In this document: in pieces, positions 50,586 through 52,031 of the stretch
Layout: each line of letters starts with the position of its first letter
Numbering within the stretch: the stretch's first letter is position 1
Origin: CAZYSK01 sp964649415
GTDB taxonomy: Bacteria; Chloroflexota; Anaerolineae; B4-G1
NCBI GenBank assembly: GCA_964649415.1
Contig: CAZYSK010000036.1
Span: 1-52,031, forward strand
Direction of reading: 5' to 3'
DNA length: 52,031 nt
Notes under the pieces: generated by a model
The model's input: the letters and a program-made list of their open reading frames with translations, nothing else
Told to the model about the DNA's origin: nothing
Database searches by the model: none
Made by a program: the position numbers and the translations under genes

Positions 50586-51925
50586 GTGAGCAAGATCTGC
50601 GCGTCGTAGCAGCGGAGTTGCAGCAGGCGGCGCTGGCTGCCGTCGAGCCCGCGGCTGCCGTGCGCCGCCACGTCCGCCGGGAGGGTGACACGCTCAACGT
50701 CGCCGGCCGCCGCTATGACCTGCGCGCATACGAGCGTGTGTTTGTCATCGGGGGTGGAAAGGCCGCCGTGCCCATGGCCGGCGCCGTCGCGGGTATCCTG
50801 GGCGCGCGGCTGACCGAGGGCGTACTTGTCACGAAATACGGCCATGCCCGGTATCCGGTCCCCGGTGTCCAGATACTCGAGGCCGGGCATCCCGTCCCCG
50901 ATCAGAACGCCGTGCGCGGTGCGCAGGCGCTCGCCGATCTGGCGCGCCGGGCGGGGGAGCGGGACCTGGTTATCTGCCTCATCTCCGGCGGGGGCTCGGC
51001 GTTGCTGACGTTGCCTGTGCCGGGCCTGGCCCTGGCCGACCTGCAGGCGCTCACCGGCGCGCTTCTGCACGTCGGCGCGACGATCAACGAGATGAACACC
51101 GTGCGCAGGCACTGGTCGCGCATCAAGGGCGGCAACCTGGCCCGCCTGGTCGCCCCGGCCACGCTGATCACCCTCATTCTCTCCGACGTCGTCGGCGATC
51201 CCCTCGACGTCATCGCCTCGGGCCCCACCGTGCCCGACACCACGTCGGTGGCAGATGCGCGGGCCGTGCTGGCGCGCTACGGAATCCAGTCGCCGGACGC
51301 GAGACCGACGTCTGCATCGCGCCTGGCGGGGCGCGACGTGGCAGGGTTACTGCGGGAGACTCCCAAGCCGGGCGATCCGGCCTTCGGGGGCGTGCAACAC
51401 GTCGTGGTCGGTTCCAACCGGCTGGCCGCGTGTGCGGCGGTGGATAGGGCACACGAGCTAGGCTTCAACGCGCTGCTGTTGAGCACCTACGTCGAGGGCG
51501 AGGCGCGGGAGGTGGCGTGGGTGGCGGCTGCGCTGGCCAAGGGGGTACGCGCCCACGGCGACCCACTGTCGCCACCGGCCTGTCTGGTGTGGGGCGGTGA
51601 GACGACGGTCACGATTCGCGGCCGGGGAAAAGGGGGCCGCAACCAGGAATTGGCGCTCGCCGCGGCGCTGGCGCTGGAGGGCTGGCCGGGTGTGCTGGTG
51701 ATGGCGCTGGCCACCGACGGCACCGATGGCCCGACCGACGGCGCGGGCGCGGTTGTCACCGGCGAGACCGTGGCCCGCGCGCGGGCGATGGGCCTCGACC
51801 CTTGGGCGGCGCTGGAGGACAACGACAGCTATCCGTTCTTCGACGCGCTGGGCGATCTGCTGCGCACCGGACCGACCGGGACGAACGTGAACGATCTGCT
51901 GTTCGTCCTGGTTGGAGGAAATTGA
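50582..51925 (+). CDS. Glycerate 2-kinase (GckA/TtuD-like, DUF4147 plus MOFRL domains)
   Basis: 447 residues. A cytoplasmic kinase of the type II glycerate kinase family, which makes 2-phosphoglycerate from D-glycerate and ATP. The N-terminal domain has VIGGGKAA at about 55-62, LISGGGSALL at about 133-142, and a NTVRRHWSRIKGGNLA stretch. The C-terminal MOFRL domain has GRGKGGRNQELAL and ATDGTDGPTDGAGA at about 377-390. The start is GTG at 50582, at the very end of the 74-bp repeat, whose GGGGGTAGGG may act as ribosome site; no better start is visible. It may be co-transcribed with the solute-binding protein gene. Confidence 0.9.
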   Translation: MGEQDLRVVAAELQQAALAAVEPAAAVRRHVRREGDTLNVAGRRYDLRAYERVFVIGGGKAAVPMAGAVAGILGARLTEGVLVTKYGHARYPVPGVQILEAGHPVPDQNAVRGAQALADLARRAGERDLVICLISGGGSALLTLPVPGLALADLQALTGALLHVGATINEMNTVRRHWSRIKGGNLARLVAPATLITLILSDVVGDPLDVIASGPTVPDTTSVADARAVLARYGIQSPDARPTSASRLAGRDVAGLLRETPKPGDPAFGGVQHVVVGSNRLAACAAVDRAHELGFNALLLSTYVEGEAREVAWVAAALAKGVRAHGDPLSPPACLVWGGETTVTIRGRGKGGRNQELALAAALALEGWPGVLVMALATDGTDGPTDGAGAVVTGETVARARAMGLDPWAALEDNDSYPFFDALGDLLRTGPTGTNVNDLLFVLVGGN

Positions 51926-51977
51926 CCTGGAGGTTAGAGGCGGATTCGAATGAATTGCGTCTGAGGAAGCGTCGGCT

Positions 51978-52031
51978 ATGGAAGACTCTGTCGAAAAACT
52001 AGCGCAGCAACTTGACTTGCGAGACAAAATA
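51978..52031 (+). CDS. Possible start of a further gene, cut by the window edge
   Basis: An ATG at 51978 preceded by GAGGAAG opens 18 codons to the edge (MEDSVEKLAQQLDL...). The codons are sensible and charged, and it follows the glycerate kinase by 52 bp in the same direction. Too short to assign. Confidence 0.35.
   Translation, partial: MEDSVEKLAQQLDLRDKI

Overview
The window looks like one scaffold from a GC-rich bacterium of the Chloroflexota (Anaerolineae-like). That is an inference from three things: the gene families, especially long glycosyltransferase family 39 proteins with an extra C-terminal domain; the TTG and GTG starts; and the many short palindromic and 7/8-bp repeats. Four runs of exactly 100 N are scaffold gaps, and all four lie inside repeats. 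Promoters of the TTGACA - 17 bp - TATAAT type can be read in front of most transcription units.

Left part (1-16.7 kb), mostly housekeeping and envelope genes: a HEPN-domain gene cut by the left edge; a Wzz-like chain-length protein; a 143-bp tandem repeat array with a consensus promoter pointing into it; a bifunctional phosphoglucose/phosphomannose isomerase; tRNA-Leu(TAG); trigger factor and ClpP; a 34-bp repeat array that copies the 3' end of the neighbouring cupin gene; a two-domain cupin; an operon of a small membrane protein, a TGS-containing nucleoside kinase and a class A penicillin-binding protein; a cold shock gene; tRNA-Gly(GCC) with its own promoter and terminator; a FemAB/CelD-type acetyltransferase; and a secreted DUF11/fibronectin-type protein.

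Central part (16.7-48.5 kb): 13 consecutive genes on the minus strand, all large membrane glycosyltransferases of the PMT_2/ArnT (GT39) type. They form two apparent transcription units: nine genes from the promoter at 48.55 kb down to 27.16 kb, then four from the promoter at 27.09 kb down to 16.70 kb. Within each unit nearly every stop overlaps the next start (ATGA or GTGA). Twelve of the 13 end in the same kind of predicted beta-sandwich domain (one has two copies, one lacks it). The coding regions carry many short palindromes translated in all three reading frames, plus 7-bp and 8-bp microsatellites at several N-termini. Two neighbours share a nearly identical 1.23-kb 3' half.

Right part (48.6-52.0 kb): a divergent extracellular solute-binding lipoprotein, four 74-bp palindromic tandem repeats, a glycerate 2-kinase, and the start of one more reading frame at the edge.

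The most unusual thing here is the GT39 array together with its protein-coding palindromes, microsatellite-encoded N-termini and partial gene conversion. It looks like a diversifying battery of surface glycosyltransferases. Its substrate is unknown; the nearby Wzz, sugar-phosphate isomerase, acetyltransferase and secreted DUF11 protein suggest cell-surface glycans or glycoproteins.
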